A stretch of 64,000 nt of DNA from Allorhodopirellula heiligendammensis (lineage in GTDB: Bacteria > Planctomycetota > Planctomycetia > Pirellulales > Pirellulaceae), in contig NZ_SJPU01000002.1 in assembly GCF_007860105.1 (NCBI RefSeq), positions 2,159,739-2,223,738 on the forward strand. Direction: 5' to 3'. Position 1 is the first letter of the stretch, and each line of letters begins with the position of its first letter. The position numbers and the translations under genes are program-made. A model generated the notes under the pieces. That model saw nothing but the letters and a program-made list of their open reading frames with translations. It had not been told where the DNA came from and did not search any database. Of this stretch, positions 28,188-40,900 are shown piece after piece.

Positions 28188-28640
28188 TTACTGACGCCAT
28201 GGTGGTGGCGTTCGTGCTGATGCGGGATAGGTGAGTGGGTATCCGCTGGGAGCGGATTGATTGCCATAGGGCTGTCCGGCGGGCGGCGGCCCTTGATTTT
28301 GCGTCCCATAGTTTTGCTCGCCAGGCCCGGGCTGGTAGCCGTAGCCGGGCGCATTGCCGTAAGGCCCTTGATCGGAATAACCGGTGTTTTGGACGGGAGC
28401 CGACTGCGGCCAACCCTGCTGCGTTGGCGCGTATCCATCCCCAGGAGGTGTGTTGGCCTGGCGACCATGCTCGCGTTTATCGAGGATTTCACGACCCTTT
28501 TCGATCGCATGCTGTGCGTCGTTACGGATCTCGTCCTTGTTGATATCGATCCGAGTGCGATCACCATCGCGTTCGATCGTGAACCAGTTGGCCATGAAGG
28601 CGGCTCCGATAGCCAGCCCTAGAAATAGTATTGTCCGCAT
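28188..28640 (-). CDS. Small exported or membrane-anchored Gly/Pro/Gln/Tyr-rich protein
   Basis: 150 residues from an ATG with AAGGA seven bases upstream. A short hydrophobic N-terminus (TILFLGLAIGAAFMANWF) is an uncleaved anchor or signal. A charged helix follows (DGDRTRIDINKDEIRNDAQH), then a low-complexity tail rich in Gly, Pro, Gln and Tyr (YSDQGPYGNAPGYGYQPGPG). Function unknown; such tails often interact with cell-surface polymers or one another. Confidence 0.7.
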   Translation of the reverse strand: MRTILFLGLAIGAAFMANWFTIERDGDRTRIDINKDEIRNDAQHAIEKGREILDKREHGRQANTPPGDGYAPTQQGWPQSAPVQNTGYSDQGPYGNAPGYGYQPGPGEQNYGTQNQGPPPAGQPYGNQSAPSGYPLTYPASARTPPPWRQ

Positions 28641-28740
28641 CGCTCGTCCTTGAGTGCAACGACTGTCCAGTCAATCCAGCGCGCACTCGGGCGAGTGACG
28701 CGTGATAGCGATCATAGAAAAAACGGCAGCTAGCGAAAGA

Positions 28741-30237
28741 TCAATTCGGAGCCTTTTTGTCCGCGTTAGGTTTCGATGGCATTTTCCAGGTGGGGCGGGC
28801 TCCCGCTTCGATCTCTGAATCAAGCTCTATCATACGCTTTCGCAGCTTTTCAACGATCTCGGGATGTTCTTTGGCAAGATTCCGCTGCTCACCGACGTCG
28901 GCGGCCAGATCGAAGAGCATGATTGTGGTGAGGGTCTCGGGCGACACTTTTTTGTCACCAGAGGCGTGGTTATTTGCTTTCTTTCTCCGCTTAACCAATA
29001 GCTTCCATTTCCCCTGCCGAATTCCTTCTAAATCGCCATGAGAGGTATAGTGTATGAATTCTCGTCGCGGTGATTCAGTCGTCTCGCCGGTGACCAAAGC
29101 GGATAGGTCCATCCCATCGATCTTTCGATCTGGTGAGAGTGTGGAGTTTGTCAATGCTGCAATTGTCGGCAGCATGTCGATCGTCCCCATTAGCTCATTG
29201 CATTGCGAACCCGCAGGGATTCGGCCCGGTCCCCACATCACGCAGGGCACGCGTTGTCCACCTTCGAACGTAGTACCCTTGCCCTCACGGAGTGGTCCGG
29301 CAGATCCCCCGTGGTTTTTGAATTGCAACCACGGACCGTTGTCGGACGTGAAAATGACATACGTGTTGTCGGATAAATTCAACTCTTTAATCGTCGTCAT
29401 CACGCGGCCCACCTCGGCATCGATATGTTCGATCACGCAGGTGTACGCGTTTTCCGGATTGGGATCGTACGCGTCCGCAGGGACATACAGCGGGATGTGG
29501 GGCATTGAGTGCGCTAGGTAAACAAAGAACGGTTCGTCTTGGTGAGTTTTGATGAAATCAACGGCATGGTCGGTATACCTCCGAGTGATCGTACGCTGAT
29601 CAGCGGGTAACTCGACAATTGTCTCATTGAGTATCAGAGGTGCGTTCCACTGATTGATTGCTGTGGATTGATCGGTCCACAATTGATCCGATGGAATCCT
29701 CGGTTTTCCTTTGTTGTCCGGATGATTCATGTCGTTGGAGTAGGGAATCCCAAAATACTCATCAAAACCGTTTTGGCGTGGTAGTGTCTCGGGGTGATGG
29801 CCGAGATGCCATTTGCCATAGCAAGCCGTCGCGTATCCCAATCCACGCAGGTGATCGGCAATGGTGACTTCGTCTGGGTTCAATCCAATGGTGGATTGCG
29901 GAAACAAAACGTGATGGTGCATCCCGACTCGCTTCGGGTAACATCCGGTCATCAACGCAGCCCGAGACGGTGTGCAGACCGGGGACGCTACCATAAAACT
30001 TGTGAACCGCCGACCCTCACTTGCCATTTTGTCAATATGCGGCGTTTTGATTGTTGTCGAGCCGAAACAGCCCAGATCTCCATAGCCCTGGTCGTCAGTG
30101 AAGATGATCACGAAGTTCGGGCGACCGACAGAATCAGCATATAAACTGGATTGACCTCCAAAGTTGACGCTTCCAATAAGAGAAAATAGCGTTGTCACGA
30201 TTATGACGGAGAATGCGGATATCCGGATGGCAAACAT
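28741..30237 (-). CDS. Type I sulfatase (arylsulfatase family)
   Basis: 498 residues with a signal peptide (ISAFSVIIVTTLFSLIGSV). Metal-binding PNFVIIFTDDQGYGDLGCFG opens the fold, and the CxPSR site SPVCTPSRAALMTG carries the Cys to be converted to formylglycine. The second signature region GYATACYGKWHLG and the TSDNGPW metal site near the middle are also present. It probably removes sulfate from a sulfated polysaccharide in the periplasm or outside, as in other marine planctomycetes. A formylglycine-generating enzyme proper is not adjacent; the FGE-like domain at 10.9 kb lacks the expected cysteines. It is divergent from the outer membrane barrel gene. Confidence 0.93.
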   Translation of the reverse strand: MFAIRISAFSVIIVTTLFSLIGSVNFGGQSSLYADSVGRPNFVIIFTDDQGYGDLGCFGSTTIKTPHIDKMASEGRRFTSFMVASPVCTPSRAALMTGCYPKRVGMHHHVLFPQSTIGLNPDEVTIADHLRGLGYATACYGKWHLGHHPETLPRQNGFDEYFGIPYSNDMNHPDNKGKPRIPSDQLWTDQSTAINQWNAPLILNETIVELPADQRTITRRYTDHAVDFIKTHQDEPFFVYLAHSMPHIPLYVPADAYDPNPENAYTCVIEHIDAEVGRVMTTIKELNLSDNTYVIFTSDNGPWLQFKNHGGSAGPLREGKGTTFEGGQRVPCVMWGPGRIPAGSQCNELMGTIDMLPTIAALTNSTLSPDRKIDGMDLSALVTGETTESPRREFIHYTSHGDLEGIRQGKWKLLVKRRKKANNHASGDKKVSPETLTTIMLFDLAADVGEQRNLAKEHPEIVEKLRKRMIELDSEIEAGARPTWKMPSKPNADKKAPN

Positions 30238-30642
30238 ATTAGTTGGTTGATGACGTGTAGAACTGACGATGACTTACCGCACGTTCATCGATTTGAGCGT
30301 GCGAGCAAGGACGGGATTGAAAGCCGCATTGTAACATTTACGGCTGGGGCGATCGCCTCCCGTTGATTTTAGCTGCTTCATTCGCCCATATCATGCTCCG
30401 ATACGTCGTCACAGAGCACGTCCCTGGCTTGCCTTCGAGACGACTAGACGCGACGAAGTTCAAACGAAAGTGCGTGCGAACTGGATTTCGATCGATAGCG
30501 AAAACAATGTTCGGTCGCACTAATAATTTCGGTTATTGGGACGACAACATCTTTGTTGCGGTGGCGGCTTGGGGGGTGACGAAAAGACAAACTGAGGGTC
30601 CATGATGGAATGAACGCTCTACCTCATTTTCAGGATGAAACG
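30238..30642. other. Divergent intergenic region
   Basis: About 405 bases between the sulfatase and the barrel gene starts. An 80-codon plus ORF (30363-30605) is present without a ribosome-binding site or motif. A short dyad CAACA-TCTT-TGTTG at about 30544-30557 could be an operator but is too short to call. Promoters for both flanking genes must be here. Confidence 0.4.
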
Positions 30643-31842
30643 ATGTTGCTGTGCCTTCGTCGCTGGTTTGCTGCTGGCGTGCTTTTGATGCTTTGTGGTC
30701 CCGTGGTAGCCGACGATGCATCGACTGAAACGCCGAAGTCGCCTTTGGATGCACCGGCGATCGATTCCGCACCCACCACCAACTTGAACGTTGCGGTGGC
30801 AAAGGACGTTGCCCGTCCGATGAAGAACGTTAAACCACCTCAGTTTTCGTTTTTCCCGAACCCTGATCTCGAGGCCCCCTTAAGCTTGGTCGGTCATCAA
30901 GGCCCAATGAGCACGGCGGGATCACATGTCGCCAGTGCCAGCTTCCCCGCTCCAACTGCCCTGTGCTGCGTGCCCCCATGGGTGCATCGCTCGGGTGTCT
31001 TTGGTGAAGGGATGCTGCTTCGCGCTCGCAACAGCGACACTGCCTATGCCGCGGTGGTCAATGGAACGGTTCCAGCGGGCAGCACCGGCGTGCTCGACAG
31101 CGAATTTGACTTCGGGTATCGAGTTGGCTTGACCAAAGCGTTCGATCGTTGCCACAGTATCGTTGCAACGTACACCGGCTTTATAAGTGATAACACGGAC
31201 CAGATCGCTGGCTCGACGCTGAGTAAATTGTTGATTCACCCTGACGCGCTCAACGCCGCGTCGAACGCGCTAACGGCATCAGGGCGAACAGCATTGGACT
31301 TTCATGTCTTCGATCTCGATTACCGCTTCTTGTTGCATGGAAATGATTATAGTGCCATCAACATGCTCATTGGGGCACGCTATGCGCACATGGAACAAGA
31401 GATCGACGCGATGTATCAGACGGTCGGGAATCTCGATGCCGTATCATCGGAGATTGACTTCGACGGAGCTGGTCTTCGTTTGGGGCTGGATGCCGAGCAC
31501 CACGTCGGGCATGGACTGTACGGTTACGGCAAAGCAAACGCGAGTTTTCTTGCCGGTGAATTTGACGCCAGCTATCTCAACACACGAGATAACGCCTACG
31601 TTTCCTCGAACGATTTCAACACCGCACGATTGGTCACCATTCTCGATGTGGAAATCGGTGCGGGATGGCAGGCTACTCAGCACTGCCGCATCTCAGCTGG
31701 ATACGCGGTCAGTAGTTGGTTCAACAGCATCACGACCGCAGATTGGATTGATGGCGTTCGTGACAACAACAATCACTTCGCCGACATGAGCCAGGCGATC
31801 ACGTTCGACGGCTTCAATGCCCGTGCTGAACTGCGGTTCTAA
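30643..31842 (+). CDS. Outer membrane beta-barrel protein (Lpg1974/BBP7-like)
   Basis: 399 residues from the ATG at 30643, preceded by AGGAT; an in-frame ATG at 30610 would add 11 residues. Signal peptide LRRWFAAGVLLMLCGPVVADD. A Pro/Ala/Ser-rich linker runs to about residue 125, after which alternating aromatic strands begin at GVFGEGMLLRARNSD and FDFGYRVGLTKAF, continue through LDYRFLLHGNDYSAINMLIGARYAHM and HVGHGLYGYGKANAS, and end in FNARAELRF with a terminal Phe. This pattern fits the planctomycete barrel families named Lpg1974 or BBP7. Pore function or ligand is unknown. Confidence 0.75.
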   Translation: MLLCLRRWFAAGVLLMLCGPVVADDASTETPKSPLDAPAIDSAPTTNLNVAVAKDVARPMKNVKPPQFSFFPNPDLEAPLSLVGHQGPMSTAGSHVASASFPAPTALCCVPPWVHRSGVFGEGMLLRARNSDTAYAAVVNGTVPAGSTGVLDSEFDFGYRVGLTKAFDRCHSIVATYTGFISDNTDQIAGSTLSKLLIHPDALNAASNALTASGRTALDFHVFDLDYRFLLHGNDYSAINMLIGARYAHMEQEIDAMYQTVGNLDAVSSEIDFDGAGLRLGLDAEHHVGHGLYGYGKANASFLAGEFDASYLNTRDNAYVSSNDFNTARLVTILDVEIGAGWQATQHCRISAGYAVSSWFNSITTADWIDGVRDNNNHFADMSQAITFDGFNARAELRF

Positions 31843-31863
31843 ATCTGCACGCAGCAGCTCGCA

Positions 31864-31891
31864 TCGTTCTCATTATTTGGATTGAGAACGA
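31864..31891. terminator. Bidirectional terminator-like hairpin
   Basis: TCGTTCTCA (31864-31872) pairs perfectly with TGAGAACGA (31883-31891) around a 10-base loop. It stands in the 77-base gap between the ends of the convergent barrel gene and giant gene 1. No T-tract. Confidence 0.5.
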
Positions 31892-31919
31892 GGCAAACGC
31901 GGAGCTCGCCGTCCTGACT

Positions 31920-34900
31920 TTAGCGATCTAGCAAGGCAAGCAGTTCATCTTCCACCGACGAAATTAAATTTTCGTCGGCTGCGCTGTGCTCATTGAAATC
32001 CTCGTTCCAAGTCGCAAATGCACGATCGAGATGATCGAGTGGTTCATTAGCGGGCGTGACATGAGCGAACTTGATTATTCCATCGACTAGATCACCAATG
32101 ATTGTCGGTGATTCTCCATTCACTTCGCGCTGGGGTTGTTGATTGCCGACAGGTGACGCCATCGGCACTACGACTGATGCGTCTGGCTCGGAACTCAAAT
32201 CGACCGCGTCCACCTCATTGAGGTAGTTAATGACGTTGAGTGCGTCCAAAGCCGTAATGAACTCATCCCCATTGACATTTAACATCGGTCCGTCGTCATA
32301 TACCGTACTTCCCGCTTCGATCAGAATCGATTCTCCCGTCGAAGCGTCTTCGGTATTGAGATAGTTTATGATCGACAGAGCGTCGAGAGCCGTTACCAGC
32401 CCATCTCCATTGACGTCATAACGATTATCCAGATTCGTTGTTGCCAGGCTCTCCAGACGAATTGGATTCCCTGGGTTCCCCGCCGATGCGACCACCGGAG
32501 GATCGAAATTACCAACGACGGGCGAGGCGGCAGAATTACCAAACGTCGCAAATAAGTCTGGACCAAATGGCTGCGGCGTGAATGCAATTTCATTACCTCC
32601 TGAGCCATCTGTGGTGGGAGTGATTCGCTCCACTAATGGAATGACCGTTGCTGCTTCATGTACCTGGATCTCTCTCCAAGAGATTTGGTTATTCGCATTG
32701 CCTTGGTAATTTGCCAGCACGATCGGTTTGATGAACGCAGTGCCAGGGCGAAACTGCGTGTTGTCCAATCCGGTCCCACTCAACGTCGCCTCATATCGGG
32801 TCCATTCATCAGGTACCGTTTGGTTTGACAATCCTGCGTAATTGTATGTACCTCCCAGCGTCGCGTTACGGACAGCCGTTCCTGCAGAGATCTCAGGTCC
32901 GGTCCACGGCGTGTTGAGTGTGATCACATTGCCCACGATGCCAGTTGCATCCCAAAGCCCACTGACGTAGTTAGTTGCAACATTTCGAGTGTAGGTGTAA
33001 TCGTCGTACGTATGTCCAAGGCTATCGGTATAGCCATACCAGGCTAGGGATCGAGAATAGCTGGCGCCACCGTTAGACCAGCCCGATGCATTCTGAACGA
33101 AGACCTGAGTATCACCAGGTTTTAGATCTGCCGTAAGGACGGTATCAGTCGCACCGGCATGTTTGAGCACATGCTGGGGTGAGATCAGAAGATGGTCTAT
33201 ATCGTAGCTGGCAAATCCCAGAGACTGTCTATTGGCCGGATCGTAGAAACCGCCTTCTCCGTCGCCCGATCGTGCTGTAGCAGAGAGCACATAAGATTCC
33301 GTGACGTCGATTGGTATGAACTCATCGGCGATCCGTAACTGGGACGGCTGCGTCGTTTGCAGCAGGCCGTTGCCTGCAAACCGAGCCTCGTTGAGCAATT
33401 TTGGAGGCTTCCGTTGACTCATCAAAACATAGAATTCAGCCTGTCCCACAGGCGACAGTCCCGAGCCGTCTGGCTGCCACAGGCCGATGTCATCAAGGCC
33501 ATCTCCGTTAAAATCGGCCGCAAAAGGGATCTCGCGCACACCGGGGAAACCGAACTTGAAAGAGACATCTGTTTTCCCATCAATGCCATCGCCGCTGAGA
33601 TCTAGGACCACCAGATCGTTCGACCAAGCGCCCAAATCATCGATCCCATCGCCGTCGAAATCGCCGACGAAGGGCAAACCAGTCATGTTGCCGGCGAGTA
33701 TCGTGTCGACTTGGAAATCGTGATTAGTATCCAGACGCCATGTCGTCCCAGACTTCAGGCCCACCTCATCCCCGTTGACAGAGTTGCCGTCAAAGTTCCC
33801 AGCAAAAGGCAACCCATTGATCTGAGGAGCGGTCGTGACGACGAGATCGGGAACTCCGTTATTGTTGGTGTCAATTAACCAACGGAGGGCTCCTCCAAAA
33901 GTACCGTAGGTGGCGATTTTGTCGTACCCATCGGCGACGTCAGCAGCGCCACGTACGAAATTACCGGCGATCGTGAGAGAGGTTTGGTTTCCCAATTTGT
34001 AGACGATGTCCTCGTTTGTATCATCACTGTTGATCGCTTCCGGATCGAACAGATTGTTGCCGTTGGTATCTACATAGACGCTGCCGTTGGAATACAAACC
34101 AAGCTCGGCACGCGAATCGACGGTGAATCTTGCGACAAAGTCGCCACCGGAGACTCCGTCACCCGAGGGCAGTGTCGGACCACCTTGCGGTTCCTGGGCG
34201 TTGCTCTCGCCATCGAGTTTGTTCCCACTGGGGTCAACAATGGAGTCGATCAGCGTGAGTGTGTAGCGGTCGTCCGGCAACGGAGAATCAAATCGTAGCT
34301 CGATCGTAGCGGTCGCAACCTCGCCGAATACGACGGGAGCATTGACAACGATGACATCCGAAATCGCGACAATTCCGTGGTGATCACCTGTCAGTTGGTA
34401 CAAACCTGCTGCCGAGGAAATGTCGTAATCCAACGCACCATATGCGAATCCGGGGAATCGAGTCGGAAGATCTTGGATGTTAATCGTCAGACTGTTGACC
34501 AAGGGAGTGGGGCCTTGGCTAATGGGCTTCACGTCAAAAATGTTATAAGCTGGATTTCCGGTGATTTGAATCGCCTGCAGAGGACCATCGCCATCGGGAT
34601 CGAACACCTGAGGTCCTAACGTATCCACGTCTTGGACATCGACATCATAAGGGTTGATTGAATTGGGCGTCGCCCCTTGAACTCTCACCAAGTATGTGCG
34701 TCCCGCTCTGGTACCAATCGTCTGGATCGCAGCGTCCGTCTCTGCAGACAGGCGGGTAATCGGCATTCCATCAGCTGTGAACATGTCCAGTCTTAAGCGT
34801 CCATCACCGGGCAGACCAGGTTGCCCGTTAGCAAGAGTGGGAACCGCATCAAAGAGGACTTTGAACTGGAAAGTTCCGGTCTTCGGTGCAATAAAGCGAT

Positions 34901-37900
34901 ACCAGTCCTCATCTCCATGGAGATTCACGCCATTTCCGAAAGGATCAATTTGGGCACCCGGGTTAATGTTTGGCTGGGTCGTGGATTGGGCCAAGTCCGA
35001 AAGGTCAGTGGGGTTATGAAAGCTGCTGTTGTACGAGAAAATGTCGGAATGAAACACGACGATGCGACCGAGTCCGTCGCTGCCCGTGCCTCCGAACGTA
35101 CTACTCGATGAATTGGTATCCAGCGGAGTGATGTCAACGTATTCGATCCCCTCGTAAGATACCGGTGGCAAGTCGCCTACGATGATGGATCCGCTGCGTT
35201 GATCGGGGCCTTGATGGTGTTGAATCGTATTTCCGACCCCTTGATCTTCAATCGCCAGTCGGTCGCTGGCATTGGGCAAGTCGCCATTGACGTTAAACTG
35301 CACAGGGGCACCACCGAAAGGATCGGGCGACACCAAAATCAGATCGTCGCCTGCCTTGGCTTCGATGGTCACTATATCGATTCCCGCCCCGAGGACGACT
35401 GGGGTGAAGGTCAGCCCCGAGGGACTCTTGAGCGTGACCAGTCGCGTTGCTGCCGAGGCTGTCACCACATCGTTGTCATCGGTGGCTTCTACGATGACTC
35501 TGTCGGTGCCACTGTTCCCGCCAGTCGCGGTGATGGCTTTGGCGCCGCTGAAATGAAAGGTTGGTGACAAATTCGAGCGATGGCTGCCACTGCCGCCATT
35601 GGTGGGATTAATTACAAAGTAATCGTCTCGATCGGTGCCGTTCATAGTGAGCGTGTCATCACCCTGGCCGCGGAAGACGATCTGTTCCATGTCACTGAAC
35701 TCGATCAAGGAGGAAAGCTCAGCGATACTCATCTCGACCGGACTGTAGGTAACCGTTTGAACGCCTTCAGTTTCCAGTTCGAACACGTCACCTTGCTGAC
35801 CCACGCCCGTGGTTGCGGCAGGTGTGCCGCCGTCGATGGTCAAATTCACGTCCCAGACGGCGACGGTGGGGTCCAGTGTCCGCAGCACGATATCATCGTC
35901 GCCAGCCAGAGCTTGGATGGAGAACACGGGTGTGTTGAGAAACAGGACGCTCGGCCCAGCGTTAAGGCTGACGGTGAAGTCCTGCACACCGTCGGCTCCC
36001 GCATGAGTGGAACTGTCACGGGCGATGATCGTGATGTCGTCGTCGCCATTGGTACCCAGAAAGACGCCTGGAACGCCACCGGTGACAGTGACCTCCTCGA
36101 TATGGTCCCAACTGACACGTTGGATACCTGGGCCATCAGGAACGAATCCACCGGAGTCATTCTCCGGACCCGGCTCAAGTGTGTAGGAGGTAACCGGTAG
36201 GAAGTTGATCCGGTCGCCGGCAGTGGCACCAATCGGGTCGCCTCCGTCAACAAACACTGGAATGGTGCCGGGAGTGATGTTGAACGTGTCGTTGCCAGTG
36301 TGACCATTGAGTGTCAGCCCGACATAGTTCTCCGTATCAACATTAAAGAGCCCGATGAGCTGGACATCATTGTTGAGTAGGGTTGCCGTATCGTCAGCCG
36401 AAGTGCTTCGCTGGTTCACGGTCAATTGCTCGTCCTCGCCAGGGTTCGCGTTTGCCGTAATGTCCTCCACGTTCGTGAACGAGACCAACTGGCTGTTGAG
36501 CGCCGATGTCACCCCGGGCGAATCGATGTGTCCGGCCTGCGGACCGGTTGCCGTCACGCGGGTACTGTCGACCAGTCCGACCACGTTGTTGTAGATAATG
36601 CGGTCCTCGCCAGCGCCGCCGTCGATTCCGACGGCGACATTCCACGGCAGCACCGAGGTAGCGAACGGGGTCACGGTGATGACGTCGTCCAGATCGCCAG
36701 CGTTGACGTTAAAACTGTCTACACCACTGAACGATATCGGGACGCCTCCATTGAGCGTGAACGTGCCCGCCTTCTGACTGGTGCCGATCAGGACCAGCGA
36801 GTCAGCGTTGCCAGGCTCCGCCAAAACCGTGACGCTGCCGCCACCGCTTGAGTTGATGATGTTGACGAACTCAAAGTTGGTAAACGTCACCGTTTGCCGG
36901 CCCGCTGCTGTGATCTGGTTGCCCACGATTGTCACGGCAAGACCATCGGCGATGAAGTTCAGCGTATCGCTGCCATCTTCGGCATCGACGGTGATCGGCG
37001 TCACGACTGAAGGCGTGATGGTAAACGTGTCATCGTCGTCGGCGGCAGGATCGACACCGATCGTGGCGATCGGCGCGTTGAGCGTACCGGCGACAATCAC
37101 GTTGGCCCCGTTGGCCCCGTTGGTGTCGGCCGGATCGTCGTCGAAGTTGGCCGTGATGACGATCCCGGTGCTGGCTTGGATCGTCGATCCGGATGCAATT
37201 GTGATATTATCACCAGCCCGGAGGGTCACTGACGAACCGGTAGACTGGATTGTCGCACCTGAATTGACGGTCAAGTCGTCGCCACCATCGGACGTTTCCG
37301 CTGCGGTCAGCACGATCGCGCCCGCGGCAGTAATATCCGAATCAATCGTCAAAGGGCTACCTGAATTGATCGTCACAGCAGCAGCCGCGTCACTTGCGGT
37401 GATCGGACCACTCACTGTGATACCCTCGCCGGCCAGAGTGCTGCCGTGACTGGAAATCATGACATCGCCGCCACCGGAGTTTGAAATACCTGTGATGTCA
37501 AGCGCCGCCGGGGCGCCCGCCGTGTTGGCAATCTCGATGTTCCCGCTGGTGGTGTTGGTTGCATTGAGTGTGGCGACACGGGTCTCGATGGGATCGGCCG
37601 CTGTTCCTATACCTCCGGCAGCGACGATGCGCAGGCCCTTCGCCAGCACATCTGCCCCGGCTCCCGCGTCGGCGTCAGTGATCGTGCCTGTTGAGACCAG
37701 GGTGACGCTGCCGGTGGCTTGGATCAAGTCGATGGCTGTATCCCCGACCACTTGCAAGAAGCTGTCTGTCGGTCCGGCAGTCACATTGACCACGCCGCTA
37801 ACGTCGAGGCCGAGAGGTGCCGTCGAGGTGCCGATCACGTTGGCTTGGTCGCGGGCCAGGATGGATTGGTCACGAATTCGCTCCGACGCATCGCGAACAA

Positions 37901-40900
37901 TCGCAGACTTGATGGCCGCTGCTAGCGTAATCGAAGTCGATTCCGCGAACGCCTGCTGTGTCACGATCGCCAATGCCAGCCTGTCCTTGGCGGATTGAAG
38001 TGTGAAATTCGCGGTGGTATCCGCGACGCCTACTTTGGCCAGCTCGATTGATGCCGCGGTGACTCCAATGGCCAACCCGGTACTCACCAATTCAACCGCA
38101 TTAGCGGCGACCTGTATAGCTGCCTGGACAGTGAAGGCACCGAGGTCACCCACCAGCGGAACACCTTGCGCGGGAGCCGCCACGAGCAGTGCGACCGTGG
38201 CCGCAGTCGTTACCGCCACCGACGCAACGTTCGCAGTTGCCGAAGCGATGCTCAGGCCGTCGACGAGATCCTGTTGTGCGTAGTACTCAATATCCAAGTT
38301 GTCGGATATTATCTGAAGCACCGGCACATTTATCATACCGCTCTCCACCTCGGCGTCGACGATTGCCTGTCCATTGCCCAAGGCGTCGACTGCAGTCTGC
38401 TCCGCGGCTGCCTCCGCCTTCGCCGCAGCAGCCTCTGCGATCCGAAACGTTTCATCGAGTTCAGCCTCTCGAGCGGTTGGAGCGTTACCGCTGAGAGTCG
38501 TCGTCCCGGCAATCACGTTGATCGCCGACCCGTTGCCGTCGACGATGATCCCGGCATGAGACTGGACGGTCACATCTCCCGTACCGGCATCGAACTCGCC
38601 AATGGTGATGGTTCGATCGGCGCTAACCAGAATGTTTCCCCCAGCAGTCTTGAGATTGCCCAGCACGGCGACTGCGCCGCTGCCCACAATCGACCCGGCT
38701 GTGATTGTGATCGTGCCGGCGGCGGACGTTTCGATGGTGTCCGCTGTGTCGAGAAATACGATCGCCCCGGTCGGCGTCCGCAGCACAAGCGAGCGACCAG
38801 ATGCGATGGTGGCGGTATTATCAGCGATGTTTTCAATCGTGATCGATTCGGCATCAAACGTCAGCGTGCCGCTGCCAGACGCTTCGAGCGACGCTTCGGT
38901 GAGCAAGAGCGGGCCGGCGAAGGTCAGATTCGAGCCCACTGCGCCGCCGTCTGCCAAGGCCACCTGATTCACCTCCGCTTCTAATGGGTTAGCAAGGGTG
39001 CCGATACCGCCAGGAGCGGCGACATCAAGCGTTTTCGCGATGATGTTGACCTGAACGGGCGGCGGTGGATCGTTGCCGTCGGTGATCGATCCGACGGCGC
39101 GTAACTTCACCGTGTCGCCCTTGGCGGTGACTGTGTTGAGGATGATGCTGCCCGCACTGTCGATATCAATATCGGCCGCCTGTCCCAGGGCCGTGGCGGT
39201 GAGGGTGAGGCTAGCGAGATTCGCGTCGCTCAAGAAAATGCCCCCGGTCGTCGTGGTGGCCGTGATCGCTGACACATTGGTCTCGATCTTGTCGCCAGAC
39301 GTGCCAATCGCCGATCCTTTTAGGGTGGCGCTAAGTGCGTTAATGTTATTGGTGAGGCCGTTCCCATCGATCAATTGGCCAGATGCAGTCAAGGTGACAT
39401 CCTGGCCGGTTGCGATCACCGCACCGAGCGTCAGGTTGCTAGATGCAGAGATGGAAACGGCTCCACCCGTTGCCAATGCCGAGGTCAGCACTAGCGACTT
39501 GCTATTAGCAAGCAGCAGTCCACCACCCGCTCCGCCGTCTGCTGTCAGAGTGTTGACAGAGCTTTCCAGCGCGTTTCCGCCGAAACCGATGCCATTCGTC
39601 GCGACAAGATTGAGCGTGTCTGCAGATAAATTGTTATTGTCGCCGTTCCCGTCTAGCATTGCGCCGCTGGTAAGAAGCGACACTCGGCTCGGCGAGGAAA
39701 CGAGCCCAACGGTCATATCGCCCATCCCATTTTGCACGTCGATATCACCGGACTTCGCGATAGCGCTGACGTCGAACGCATCGGCCTCTTGGATATAAAT
39801 TCCGCTGGAATCCGTCTTTGCGTTCAGTGTGGCAACGGCCGTATCGATACCGTTGAGGCTATCGCCGATCCCAGCGCCCGCGGTGAGTTTTGTCGTGCCA
39901 CCGCGAAGGTCGACGAGGGCATCGTTGGTGTCGTCAACGATTGCTCCGGCTGCGACGATGCTGACGTCGCGAGTGCCCGCATCGACGAGGCCGATCTTGA
40001 CGTCGCCGGTCTTAGTCTCAAACGCCATGGCTGCCCCCGCTGCGTTGAGCACTTGCGTGCTCGCCAAAAACGAGAGGGATCCCCCCAGGAAGTTGATCGC
40101 TACATCGCCCCCGTTTGTGCTGGCTGCGACGGAGTCAATCGCGACCAAGCCACCGCTCCTATTGTCGATGTAAATAGGAGCAGCCGGAGTGATGCCGGCG
40201 GCAGGGTCACTGACGGTCGCGCGTAAGTCAGGCGTGTTCGTCTCCAACGGATCGAGGTTAGTTCCGATGCGCGATGCACCGGTCAGGTTGACGATCGAGC
40301 CGGTGATGTTCACGGCCGCCCCATTGTCATCGAGCAGTGACCCAACACTGTTTTCTACCGTGACAGTACCTTGTGCCGTGATGGTCTTGATACGCAGGCT
40401 CGCGCCCGTACTCGTCAGCAACATATTATTGTCTGTTCCACCAGCAACGACTGAGACCGCCGTGCTCTCGATCAGCTGCGATAGGAAGATCGGACCGTCG
40501 GTCGTGCTGGCACTAAAAGTCTCGACCGTCGATTCAATCACATCGCCGTCCTGACCAACCGTACCGTTGGCGACGAGATTCACGCTCCGCCCCAAAACGT
40601 TGTTCGACGCTTGATTGATGTCCAGTATTCTGCCTGTCACGGAGGTAATCGTGACCATATTGGGAGCACTAACGGTGTTGAGTAAAATGTCTCCTTGGGC
40701 GGAGATGGAGATATCCATCGTTCCTTGGGTAACATTGTCGTCCAACACAATTAGATTGCTGCCGTTGATGACCGTCGTTTTGCCACCTTCCTTCGCCACG
40801 ACGGAGTTGATAATCAGCCCAGGCCCGTTCGAGTCAGCAATGTAAATGCCGCCGTCGTTGGTCGTGGCCGTGAACGCTCCGACTGCGGTCTCGATCGCAT

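Noticed and set aside
28741-30237. Sulfatase matured by the FGE-like domain at 10.9 kb
   Set aside because: That domain lacks the expected catalytic cysteines and is part of a kinase-STAND protein 12 kb away.
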